Source: Gammaproteobacteria bacterium UBA3498
GTDB lineage: Bacteria; Pseudomonadota; Gammaproteobacteria; Pseudomonadales; Pseudohongiellaceae
Assembly (NCBI GenBank): GCA_002377605.1
Contig: DFQD01000085.1
Location: 11,103-19,336, forward strand
DNA length: 8,234 bases
Direction: 5' to 3'
Shown: piece after piece, positions 1 through 6,379 of the stretch
Layout: every line of letters begins with the position of its first letter
Numbering within the stretch: the stretch's first letter is position 1
The notes under the pieces: generated by a model
The model's input: the letters and a program-made list of their open reading frames with translations, nothing else
Told to the model about the DNA's origin: nothing
The model's database searches: none
Translations under genes and position numbers: made by a program

Positions 1-56
<56 letters not shown>

Positions 57-64
57 ATATTTTA

Positions 65-92
65 TGATTGATTTCCAAGAGGAAATTAGTCG
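65..92 (+). other. 12-bp hairpin in the tRNA 3' trailer
   Basis: Bases 65-76 pair with 81-92 around an AAGA tetraloop (77-80). The inner six pairs (ATTTCC/GGAAAT) are all Watson-Crick; the outer six include three G-U wobbles. The stem starts nine bases after the tRNA CCA end. No T-run follows, so it is not a standard intrinsic terminator. I infer a role in 3' processing or stability of the tRNA-containing transcript. Nothing in the sequence proves that role. Confidence 0.5.
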
Positions 93-109
93 GAAAAATA
101 GCTTCGCAC

Positions 110-168
110 TGGGCCCTGAAAGGCCTCAAGAGTGGAGAATTCGAGAGTGGGCCTATGGCCCATTTTTT
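110..168 (+). promoter_or_regulatory. rimP leader: candidate attenuator with competing helices
   Basis: This stretch lies between the tRNA and rimP and contains the terminator at 148-168. The hexamer TGGGCC, the 5' arm of the terminator, also occurs at 110-115. The 3' arm GGCCCA (157-162) could therefore pair with either copy. A third option is the local hairpin GGGCC (111-115) with GGCCT (122-126) around a 6-nt loop. Such mutually exclusive helices are what an attenuator needs. A conserved rimP leader with a premature terminator has been described in gammaproteobacteria (Rfam, to my recollection); membership here is inferred from position and shape. Confidence 0.5.
148..168 (+). terminator. 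Intrinsic terminator between tRNA-fMet and rimP
   Basis: TGGGCC (148-153), loop TAT (154-156) and GGCCCA (157-162) form a perfect 6-bp stem followed at once by six T residues (163-168). This is a compact rho-independent terminator. It would end most transcripts after the tRNA and let a fraction read through into rimP-nusA-infB, giving much tRNA and less mRNA. No convincing sigma70 promoter is visible between it and rimP, so read-through of this site probably supplies the downstream genes. Confidence 0.8.
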
Positions 169-188
169 GTATCCGCAGTTTTTGGTGA

Positions 189-212
189 AAAGTTTTCGAA
201 AAAGAAAACTTT
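189..212 (+). other. AT-rich hairpin just before the rimP ribosome binding site
   Basis: AAAGTTTTC (189-197) pairs perfectly with GAAAACTTT (204-212) around the loop GAAAAA (198-203), nine base pairs. It ends 14 bases before the GGAG (227-230) of rimP. A role in rimP translation or mRNA processing is possible, but the high A/T content makes chance formation credible. The rest of 57-234 holds no gene that I can support. Confidence 0.4.
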
Positions 213-234
213 ATAGGAACAATATTGGAGCGAT

Positions 235-687
235 GTGAAGAGTAGTGTTGCGCTGGTAACAGAATTGATTGAACCAACAGTTTCAGCCTTTGGTTTGGAA
301 TTATGGGGAATCGAACATATTCAACAGGGAAAGTACTCGCTACTGAGAATTTATATCGAGAGCGAAGCCGGAATCACAATCGAGGACTGCGAAAAAGTCA
401 GTCGGCAAGTAAGTGCGATATTTAACGTAGAAGATCCTATATCAGGTGAATACACCTTAGAAGTTTCTTCTCCAGGATTAGACAGGCCTTTGTTCACCGC
501 AAAGCAGTTTGAGCAGTTTATAGGTAGTGAAGCGAATATGCGGACTCGCCATCCTGTTGAAGGAAGACGTAAATTTAAAGGATTAATAACAGGCGTTAAT
601 GAAGATTTTGTTGCGCTAAATGTCGATGGATTAAATTTTGATCTTGAAGTTGGAAATGTAGAAAAAGCGAATATCGTTTCTGAATAG
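235..687 (+). CDS. rimP: Ribosome maturation factor RimP
   Basis: RimP (formerly YhbC/P15a) is a cytoplasmic factor that binds the assembling 30S subunit and is needed for efficient 16S rRNA maturation. The protein is 150 aa, the same length as in E. coli. It shows the N-terminal domain with IEPTVSAFGLELWGIE and the segment LRIYIESEAGITIEDCEKVS, then the family signature LEVSSPGLDRPL at residues 75-86, followed by the small C-terminal beta-rich domain (about 90-150). The GTG at 235 is the only plausible start, because an in-frame stop lies just upstream at 214-216. GGAG at 227-230 is only four bases away, a tight spacing that suggests modest translation. It is the first protein gene of the cluster; nusA follows after 53 bp. 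Confidence 0.97.
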   Translation: MKSSVALVTELIEPTVSAFGLELWGIEHIQQGKYSLLRIYIESEAGITIEDCEKVSRQVSAIFNVEDPISGEYTLEVSSPGLDRPLFTAKQFEQFIGSEANMRTRHPVEGRRKFKGLITGVNEDFVALNVDGLNFDLEVGNVEKANIVSE

Positions 688-708
688 AACAATCTATGCT
701 CTGGAAGT

Positions 709-728
709 GGAACCCGTATATGGGTTTT
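709..728 (+). other. Small hairpin in the rimP-nusA gap
   Basis: AACCC (711-715) pairs with GGGTT (722-726) around GTATAT. Two outer G-U pairs (709-710 with 727-728) and a possible G-U closing pair extend it. The run TTTT (725-728) overlaps the 3' arm, so it is at best a weak pause or attenuation site. It lies just upstream of the nusA ribosome binding site (AAGG 733-736). NusA represses its own operon in E. coli, so structure here is of some interest, but no function is shown. Confidence 0.3.
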
Positions 729-740
729 GAGTAAGGTGAC

Positions 741-2240
741 ATGATTATGATGAGTAAAGAAATATTGATGGTTGCAGACGCTGTCTCGAATGAGAAGGGT
801 GTTTCTCGTGCCGTGATTTTCGAAGCAATCGAATCTGCTCTGGCTACGGCTACTAAAAAACTCTACGATCGAGAAGAAATTGAATGTCGAGTTTCTGTAG
901 ATCAAGACACTGGCGAGTACGAAACTTTTCGTGTTTGGACAGTGGTAGATGAAGAAGAGTATTTGGAAGAAGGTTCTCAGTATACTCTCGAACAGGCCGC
1001 GGAGAGAGATAAAGCCCTTGTTATTGGGGATACCTGGGAAGAAAAAATCGACAACGTTGAATTTGGTCGAATTGCCGCCCAAACTGCGAAACAAGTCATC
1101 GTTCAAAAAGTCAGAGAAGCTGAACGTGAAATAGTCATTTCTGAATATGATGATCGAGTCGGTGAACTCGTTGCAGGAACAGTTAAGAAAGTCACCCGTG
1201 ACAACATAATCTGTGATCTTGGTAACAACGCGGAAGCATTGCTGCCTCGAGATCAGATGATCCCAAGAGAAACTTTTCGAATTGGGGATCGAATGAGAGC
1301 ACTTTTAACAGAAGTTCGTTCTGAGCAACGAGGACCTCAATTGTTCCTGAGCCGCACATCTCCAGAAATGCTGATAGAACTTTTTAAGATTGAAGTCCCA
1401 GAAATTTCTGAAGAAGTTATTGAGATTAAAGCAGCTGCCCGCGATCCAGGATCGCGGGCAAAGATTGTTGTAAGCACAAACGATGGCCGCATTGATCCTG
1501 TTGGAGCATGTGTTGGGATGCGAGGCTCTCGCGTGCAAGTAGTTTCCAATGAATTGGCCAACGAACGGATCGACATTATTCTTTGGGATGACAATCCTGC
1601 TCAGTTAGTAATCAACTCCATGGCGCCAGCCGAAGTTGCTTCAATCATAGTTGAAGAAGACAGCCAAACGATGGACATAGCTGTTGAAGAAGAAAACCTT
1701 GCTCAGGCAATTGGGCGCAACGGTCAAAATGTCCGACTCTCAAGTGAGTTGACTGGCTGGACTATTAATGTGATGAGCGAAGAAGAAGCTGCAGCTAAAC
1801 AGCAACAAGAGGCTAGTAATTTTATTGAACTGTTTATGGAAAAGCTCGATGTTGATGAAGAAGTAGCTGAAGTACTCGTGCAGGAAGGATTCACATCACT
1901 TGAAGAAATAGCCTACGTACCTCTTGATGAAATACTTGGTATTGAAGGATTCGACGAGGAGATTGCAAACGAATTACGTAATCGAGCTAAGGACGCACTA
2001 TTAACTCAGGCAATCGCTTCGGAGGAAGATCTCTCTTCTGCGAATATTGCCGATGATCTATTGAACTTGGAAGGTATGGACGATGCACTGGCCTTGGCCC
2101 TAGCTAAGATAGGAATTCTCAGCATGGAGGATCTGGCAGAACAGTCGATTGATGAATTAATGGGAATTGACAACATGGATGAAGAAAGGGCGGGCAAGCT
2201 AATTATGACCGCCCGTGCACCCTGGTTTGAGGAAGAGTAG
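741..2240 (+). CDS. nusA: Transcription termination/antitermination factor NusA
   Basis: NusA binds RNA polymerase and nascent RNA, promotes pausing and intrinsic termination, and joins antitermination complexes on rRNA operons. The domains read in order: N-terminal RNAP-binding domain (about 1-130), S1 (about 138-203, with TVKKVTRDNI and DLGNNAEA), KH1 (GMRGSRV at 259-265), KH2 (IGRNGQNV at 324-331), and two acidic C-terminal AR repeats (about 365-425 and 440-495) typical of gammaproteobacteria. Three in-frame ATGs lie close together (741, 747, 750). The third gives MSKEIL, matching E. coli MNKEIL, and a length of 496 aa against 495. AAGG at 733-736 is four bases from 741 and ten from 747, so the exact start is unsettled; 741 is the longest form. 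A perfect palindrome lies inside the gene at 1436-1460. Confidence 0.98.
   Translation: MIMMSKEILMVADAVSNEKGVSRAVIFEAIESALATATKKLYDREEIECRVSVDQDTGEYETFRVWTVVDEEEYLEEGSQYTLEQAAERDKALVIGDTWEEKIDNVEFGRIAAQTAKQVIVQKVREAEREIVISEYDDRVGELVAGTVKKVTRDNIICDLGNNAEALLPRDQMIPRETFRIGDRMRALLTEVRSEQRGPQLFLSRTSPEMLIELFKIEVPEISEEVIEIKAAARDPGSRAKIVVSTNDGRIDPVGACVGMRGSRVQVVSNELANERIDIILWDDNPAQLVINSMAPAEVASIIVEEDSQTMDIAVEEENLAQAIGRNGQNVRLSSELTGWTINVMSEEEAAAKQQQEASNFIELFMEKLDVDEEVAEVLVQEGFTSLEEIAYVPLDEILGIEGFDEEIANELRNRAKDALLTQAIASEEDLSSANIADDLLNLEGMDDALALALAKIGILSMEDLAEQSIDELMGIDNMDEERAGKLIMTARAPWFEEE
1436..1460 (+). repeat. Perfect 25-nt palindrome inside nusA
   Basis: Bases 1436-1447 are the exact reverse complement of 1449-1460, centred on A1448. 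In RNA this gives an 11-bp GC-rich stem with a CAG loop. It encodes the conserved ARDPGSRA segment at the start of the KH region (residues 233-240). The peptide makes a partial palindrome likely, but every free third base also fits the pairing. Choices such as TCG and CGG look GC-rich beside the AT-leaning neighbouring codons. Confidence 0.85.
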
Positions 2241-2274
2241 TCATTGCGTTATTGGAGTGACTAGGAGTAATTTA

Positions 2275-4836
2275 ATGGCAGAAGTAACTATCAGTGAATT
2301 AGCCAAGACTGTCGGTGTATCGGTAGATAAACTCTTGTCTCAAATTAAAGAGGCAGGTTTGCCGCATTCGAAGCCAGATGAGCTAATTTCTAATGCTGAC
2401 AAAAATACGCTTCTAGTCTTTTTGCGTCGCAGTCATGGTGATCGCGAAGCTACTGTCTCCACGCCCAAGAAAATTACTCTAAAGCGAAAAACTGTCGGAA
2501 CATTGAAGTCTGCTTCGACTCATGGTCGCGGTAAAACTGTAAACGTTGAAGTGCGAAAGAAGCGTACTTACGTTAAACGTAACGTGGCAGAAACTCCTCC
2601 GCCAGATGAAGTGGCAGAACAGGAAGAAGTTCCAACAGTTGCTACAGAAGTCGCAGAAGCACCTGTAATTGAAGTGCCTTTGGATGAACAGAAGGCACTA
2701 GAGAAAGCAGAGGAAGAAACCAAAGTTGCAGAAGCTGATATTGAAGTAGATGTAGCTGATAAAGCTGCGCTAGCTCAAGACATACCTCCGCCAGAAACAG
2801 ATGCCGGACGACCTTCAAAAGCAGCACTGAAACGGAAAGCAGCTCCTCGGGATGATGCGGATGATCCAGTGGAGAAGAAAAAGGCTCATCTCCGTAACAA
2901 GGCAAAAGCGCAGGCTCCAAAACGTCAATCGAAAACTATTCATGTCAATGACGATTTTGTTCTCGAGGGTGATGAATTTGATGAAATGGCTGGACGTGGT
3001 CGCCGTGGTGGTGGTCGCAAAACGAAAGCAAAACTGAGCGCGCAGCAGCACGCTTTTGCAAAACCCACTGAATTTATCTCTCGAGAAATTCTTATAGGGG
3101 AGGCGAATTTAGTTTCTGACTTAGCGAATAAGATGTCTGTTAAGTCTGCCGAAATCATCAAAATCCTGTTCAATATGGGTGTGATGGCAACCATTAATCA
3201 GGTCTTAGATCAGGACACTTCAACTCTCCTAATTGAAGAATTAGGCCATACCGCTAGATTTGTTTCTGAAGATGCTATCGAAGAAGAACTGGCGGAATCA
3301 GTTGCGACCAATGAAGGTAAGGTTGAAGTTAGTCGAGCCCCTGTTGTTACCGTAATGGGCCATGTAGATCACGGTAAAACTTCATTACTAGATTACGTTA
3401 GAAAAGCATCGGTTGCTTCTCATGAGGCCGGCGGAATTACGCAGCATATCGGTGCATATCATGTTGAAACCGAGCACGGAATGATCAGCTTTCTCGATAC
3501 CCCGGGCCATGCGGCTTTCACAGCCATGCGTTCCCGCGGTGCTCAGGCGACAGACGTTATTGTACTAGTAGTTGCGGCGGATGATGGAGTTAAGCCTCAA
3601 ACTGAAGAAGCAGTTCAACATGCCAAAGCAGCTGAAGTACCTCTCGTAGTTGCTATCAATAAGGTGGACAAGGAAGGGGTAGATCCAGATCGAGTTAAGA
3701 ACGAACTTTCGGCGCTCGAAGTTATTCCAGAAGATTGGGGTGGCGATGTCCAATTTGTCGAAGTTTCTGCGATAACTGGTCAAGGCGTAGAAAATCTTCT
3801 CGAGGCCATCCTCTTGCAGGCAGAACTACTAGAGCTTAAAGCCTATAGCGATGTTCCTGGCCAAGGCATGGTTATTGAATCTCGACTTGATAAAGGCCGG
3901 GGTCCTGTTGCTTCGGTACTAGTGCAAAATGGAACACTCAACTCAGGTGATATCGTATTGGCTGGCCATGAGTACGGACGAGTGCGAGCTTTGGTGGATG
4001 AAAATGCCAAGAGCGTGGACTCGGCTGGTCCGTCAATACCAGTTGAAATTCTCGGACTTAATGGAGTGCCTGATGCTGGTGATGAATTTGTTGTTGTGTC
4101 AGATGAAAGAAGTGCGAGAGAAGTAGCTGAGTTTAGACGTACGCGTCATAAAGACTCACTGCAGGCTAAACAGCAAACTTCAATGATAGAAAATATGTTT
4201 GCTGGCCTAGGTAGTGACCAGAAGAAAATTTTCAATGTCATTCTTAAGGCCGACGTACGTGGCTCCCTTGAAGCCATTAGTGGATCATTGCTGAAACTTG
4301 GAACTGAAGAAGTCGACGTAAACATTGTGGGTGCCGGTGTGGGTGGAATATCAGTGAACGATGCCCATTTGGCAACAACATCTAATGCCATGATTGCTGG
4401 CTTTAATGTTCGAGCTGATAAGACTGCCCGAGAGATCATTGAAAATGAAGGATTGCAGATGCGTTATTACAACGTAATTTACGATGTAATCGACGATGCA
4501 AAACAAATCATGGGTGGATTGCTAACCCCAGAAATCCGCGAAGAAATTATTGGCATTGCTGAAGTAAGAGATGTATTTAATTCACCCAAGTTCGGACAAA
4601 TCGCAGGAAGCATGGTGATCGAAGGCACTGTTTATCGTAGCAAGCGAATTCGTGTTCTGCGGGATAATGTAGTTATCTATGAAGGTGAACTAGAATCACT
4701 GCGTCGATTTAAAGACGATGCAATGGAAGTGAGAAACGGCATGGAATGCGGTATCGGCGTTCGCAACTACAATGATGTAAAAGTCGGTGACAAGATCGAG
4801 GTGTATGAGACTACCGAAGTCGCCAGAAGTTTATGA
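2275..4836 (+). CDS. infB: Translation initiation factor IF-2
   Basis: IF-2 is the GTPase that brings fMet-tRNA to the 30S P site and promotes 50S joining. The ATG at 2275 gives MAEVTISELA, the family N-terminus, and has AGGAG at 2263-2267 seven bases upstream. The protein is 853 aa against 890 in E. coli. It has an N-terminal IF2_N domain (1-55), a long Ala/Glu/Lys-rich linker (about 60-260) with a basic GRGRRGGGRK patch at 240-249, and a second IF2_N-like domain (about 265-340). The G domain follows, with G1 GHVDHGKT 362-369, GGITQHIGAY 386-395, G3 DTPGH 408-412, G4 NKVD 462-465 and G5 SAITGQG 498-504. Domains G2, C1 and C2 end with the conserved GELESLRRFKDD and MECGIG segments. The linker difference probably explains the shorter length. 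nusA ends 34 bp upstream; rbfA starts 11 bp downstream. Confidence 0.98.
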   Translation: MAEVTISELAKTVGVSVDKLLSQIKEAGLPHSKPDELISNADKNTLLVFLRRSHGDREATVSTPKKITLKRKTVGTLKSASTHGRGKTVNVEVRKKRTYVKRNVAETPPPDEVAEQEEVPTVATEVAEAPVIEVPLDEQKALEKAEEETKVAEADIEVDVADKAALAQDIPPPETDAGRPSKAALKRKAAPRDDADDPVEKKKAHLRNKAKAQAPKRQSKTIHVNDDFVLEGDEFDEMAGRGRRGGGRKTKAKLSAQQHAFAKPTEFISREILIGEANLVSDLANKMSVKSAEIIKILFNMGVMATINQVLDQDTSTLLIEELGHTARFVSEDAIEEELAESVATNEGKVEVSRAPVVTVMGHVDHGKTSLLDYVRKASVASHEAGGITQHIGAYHVETEHGMISFLDTPGHAAFTAMRSRGAQATDVIVLVVAADDGVKPQTEEAVQHAKAAEVPLVVAINKVDKEGVDPDRVKNELSALEVIPEDWGGDVQFVEVSAITGQGVENLLEAILLQAELLELKAYSDVPGQGMVIESRLDKGRGPVASVLVQNGTLNSGDIVLAGHEYGRVRALVDENAKSVDSAGPSIPVEILGLNGVPDAGDEFVVVSDERSAREVAEFRRTRHKDSLQAKQQTSMIENMFAGLGSDQKKIFNVILKADVRGSLEAISGSLLKLGTEEVDVNIVGAGVGGISVNDAHLATTSNAMIAGFNVRADKTAREIIENEGLQMRYYNVIYDVIDDAKQIMGGLLTPEIREEIIGIAEVRDVFNSPKFGQIAGSMVIEGTVYRSKRIRVLRDNVVIYEGELESLRRFKDDAMEVRNGMECGIGVRNYNDVKVGDKIEVYETTEVARSL

Positions 4837-4847
4837 GGAATATCTGA

Positions 4848-5279
4848 ATGACGGATATGTCTTCAAGGGTTCAGCGAGTCGCTGATCAGATTCAACGAGA
4901 ATTAGCTACGCTAATTCAATTAGAAGTAAAAGACCCGCGGATTGGAATGGTTTCCATTACCGGTGTCAATGTGAGTAGAGATCTTGCTTATGCAAAAATC
5001 TTTGTCACCATATTGAATACATTAAGTGATGAAGGAGAAGTAAATGAGTCTATCTTGTCTGAGCCAGGAGAGTTGGACAAACTAGAAATAGAAGAAAATT
5101 TGAAAGCACTAAAAAAGGCTTCTGGATTTCTTCGAACTATGTTGGCTAAGCGACTAAGAATTCGCTCAGTGCCGAAGTTAGAGTTTCACTATGACGGCAG
5201 CATAGAAAGAGGCCAACAATTGTCTTCGCTAATAGATGACGCGTTGGCGGAAGATCGGAAACTACACTCTGATGATTAA
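4848..5279 (+). CDS. rbfA: 30S ribosome-binding factor RbfA
   Basis: RbfA is a small KH-fold protein that binds late 30S precursors near 16S helix 1 and supports 5'-end processing and cold adaptation. The protein is 143 aa, against 133 in E. coli. It contains VQRVADQIQRELA, the signature KDPRIGMVSITGVNVSRDLAYAK (residues 28-50, interrupted nowhere), the KH interhelical ASGF (91-94) and LRIRSVPKLEFHYD. An acidic stretch of about 18 residues (roughly 57-75) has no match in the E. coli or Pseudomonas proteins as I recall them and explains the extra length. The Shine-Dalgarno GAGGA (4835-4839) overlaps the infB TGA stop (4834-4836), eight bases before ATG, which suggests translational coupling. 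A second ATG at 4857 is poorly spaced. Confidence 0.97.
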   Translation: MTDMSSRVQRVADQIQRELATLIQLEVKDPRIGMVSITGVNVSRDLAYAKIFVTILNTLSDEGEVNESILSEPGELDKLEIEENLKALKKASGFLRTMLAKRLRIRSVPKLEFHYDGSIERGQQLSSLIDDALAEDRKLHSDD

Positions 5280-5324
5280 GATGGCTTATGCTGAGTTAAG
5301 TGCAACTAAGAGCAGGAGCTGGCA

Positions 5325-6242
5325 GTGAGCAGGCGGCGCCGAAACAGAGGGAGAAGTATTAATGGCATTGTCCTTTTAAACAAAGCCTGCGGACTGAGCT
5401 CAAATGCCGCGCTGCAGCAGGTAAAAAAGCTTTATGAAGCGAATAAAGCAGGGCATACGGGGAGTCTCGATCCCTTGGCAACAGGAGTTTTGCCATTATG
5501 TTTAGGCGAAGCGACTAAAGTTTCTCAGTTTTTGTTGGATTCGGATAAGCGATATCAAACAAAGATTAAGCTGGGTGAAAGAACCGATAGTGGAGATAAG
5601 ACGGGCACAATAATACAAAGTGTTGCGGATTTCAGTGTTTCAGAAGCTGACATTGAAAAAGAATTAGCTGCTTTCCGCGGTGAGATTGAACAATTACCGC
5701 CAATGCATTCGGCGCTGAAAGTGGAAGGTGTTCCGCTTTACAAAATGGCGAGAAAGGGCATTGAGATAGAGCGAGAAAAGCGTAAAGTTACAGTATATGA
5801 AATAAGCTTACTAAATATTGCGGAAGATGTAATCGAATTAGAAATTGCTTGTAGTAAAGGAACCTATATTCGAACGATCGCAGATGATTTAGGGCAGGCA
5901 TTAGGTTGTGGAGCTAACATCATCGAACTAAAACGCACCCAGGCAGGTGTGTTTAGAGAAGAAGACTGTAAAGACATAGAAGCCTTAACAGAGTTAAAAA
6001 TGCAAGGCGGCCTTGAATTCATTGATGATCAATTAATTCCAATGGATCAGGCTATAGCAGAACTACCGGAGGTTAACCTCCCTAGTCTAACTGCCAGTCA
6101 TTTAAAGAATGGGCAAGCGGTTATTGTAAGACACTTACCAAAAGAAGGTCTGGTGAGATTGTATGAAGAAGAGCAGTTTATCGGCATCGGCTGTATAGAC
6201 GATGATGGCAAAGTTGCTCCGAGGCGTTTGATAGTTTCTTAA
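5325..6242 (+). CDS. truB: tRNA pseudouridine(55) synthase TruB
   Basis: TruB isomerises uridine 55 in the T loop of tRNAs and also acts as a tRNA folding chaperone. The GTG at 5325 has AGGAG at 5314-5318, six bases away, and gives MSRRRRNRGR, matching E. coli MSRPRRRGR. The protein is 305 aa against 314. The catalytic Asp49 lies in GHTGSLDPLATG (43-54). Also present are the DKRY motif with Tyr77, SALKVEGVPLYKMARKGIE (129-147), CSKGTYIRT with Tyr181 and Arg183, and a C-terminal PUA-like region (about 250-305) ending VAPRRL. Motif I reads NKACGLSS (19-26), where most bacterial TruB proteins have K-P; here Pro is replaced by Ala21. All visible active-site residues remain, so I expect an active enzyme. 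Confidence 0.97.
   Translation: MSRRRRNRGRSINGIVLLNKACGLSSNAALQQVKKLYEANKAGHTGSLDPLATGVLPLCLGEATKVSQFLLDSDKRYQTKIKLGERTDSGDKTGTIIQSVADFSVSEADIEKELAAFRGEIEQLPPMHSALKVEGVPLYKMARKGIEIEREKRKVTVYEISLLNIAEDVIELEIACSKGTYIRTIADDLGQALGCGANIIELKRTQAGVFREEDCKDIEALTELKMQGGLEFIDDQLIPMDQAIAELPEVNLPSLTASHLKNGQAVIVRHLPKEGLVRLYEEEQFIGIGCIDDDGKVAPRRLIVS
6068..6081 (+). repeat. 14-bp palindrome in truB (SD paired with anti-SD)
   Basis: GGAGGTTAACCTCC is a perfect palindrome encoding part of PEVNLP. It joins a strong Shine-Dalgarno-like GGAGG to its own complement in a 5-bp stem with a TTAA loop. No start codon follows at a usable distance, so it is not an internal ribosome binding site. It may simply hide an unwanted SD-like motif, or be chance. 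Confidence 0.6.
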
Positions 6243-6244
6243 TT

Positions 6245-6272
6245 TTGAAAAAGAAACGAGCAAACATTTAAT
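6245..6272 (+). promoter_or_regulatory. Candidate sigma70 promoter for rpsO(-pnp)
   Basis: TTGAAA (6245-6250, five of six to TTGACA), a 16-bp spacer, then TTTAAT (6267-6272, five of six to TATAAT) lie directly after the truB stop. Transcription would start near 6279 and give a leader of about 140 nt before rpsO. E. coli has an rpsO promoter in the same truB-rpsO interval, which supports the call. The -35 overlaps an AT-rich 7-bp hairpin (GTTTCTT 6234-6240 with AAGAAAC 6251-6257). The local A/T richness raises the chance of a false match. Confidence 0.45.
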
Positions 6273-6301
6273 TACTAGGACAGTATCAGGTAACTATCAA
6301 T

Positions 6302-6379
6302 ATGCGTGGTTATTCTGATTTTAAAAAGGAAGTTGTATCGCTAAATTTAATATGTTGCACGAAGGTAGAAGACGTGTGA
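6302..6379 (+). CDS. Possible 25-aa leader ORF upstream of rpsO (speculative)
   Basis: ATG at 6302 opens a 25-codon frame that stops at TGA 6377-6379 and reads MRGYSDFKKEVVSLNLICC followed by TKVEDV. AGG at 6288-6290 is about 11 bases upstream, a weak ribosome binding site. The product is not recognised; it has no signal peptide or run of one amino acid suggesting classical attenuation. Its 3' half lies in the rpsO leader structure, so translation would disturb those helices. A frame of this length arises easily by chance. Confidence 0.12.
   Translation: MRGYSDFKKEVVSLNLICCTKVEDV

Noticed and set aside
197..209. Shared GAAAAAGAAA word before rimP (198-207) and after truB (6247-6256)
   Set aside because: The word is short and A-rich, and chance recurrence in AT-rich gaps is likely.
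57..234. Separate sigma70 promoter for rimP in the tRNA-rimP gap
   Set aside because: No -35/-10 pair with acceptable spacing stands out: TTGTAT at 167-172 and TTGGTG at 182-187 have no matching -10.
351..1106. 251-codon open frame on the - strand across rimP and nusA
   Set aside because: It lies opposite two certain genes, spans their junction, has no recognisable domain, and is a shadow of the + strand coding sequence.
1305..1594. Two - strand open frames over the nusA palindrome
   Set aside because: They are shadow frames. The ARDPGSRA match on the - strand is only a result of the palindrome.
2215..2274. Upstream extension of infB from a GTG inside nusA
   Set aside because: The 20 extra residues do not match IF-2, and the ATG at 2275 has an ideal AGGAG and the family N-terminus MAEVTI.
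2551..2988. Internal start for a short IF-2 isoform, as known in E. coli
   Set aside because: In-frame GTG codons in the linker and the ATG at 2986 lack a Shine-Dalgarno sequence at usable spacing, so I cannot support a second form.
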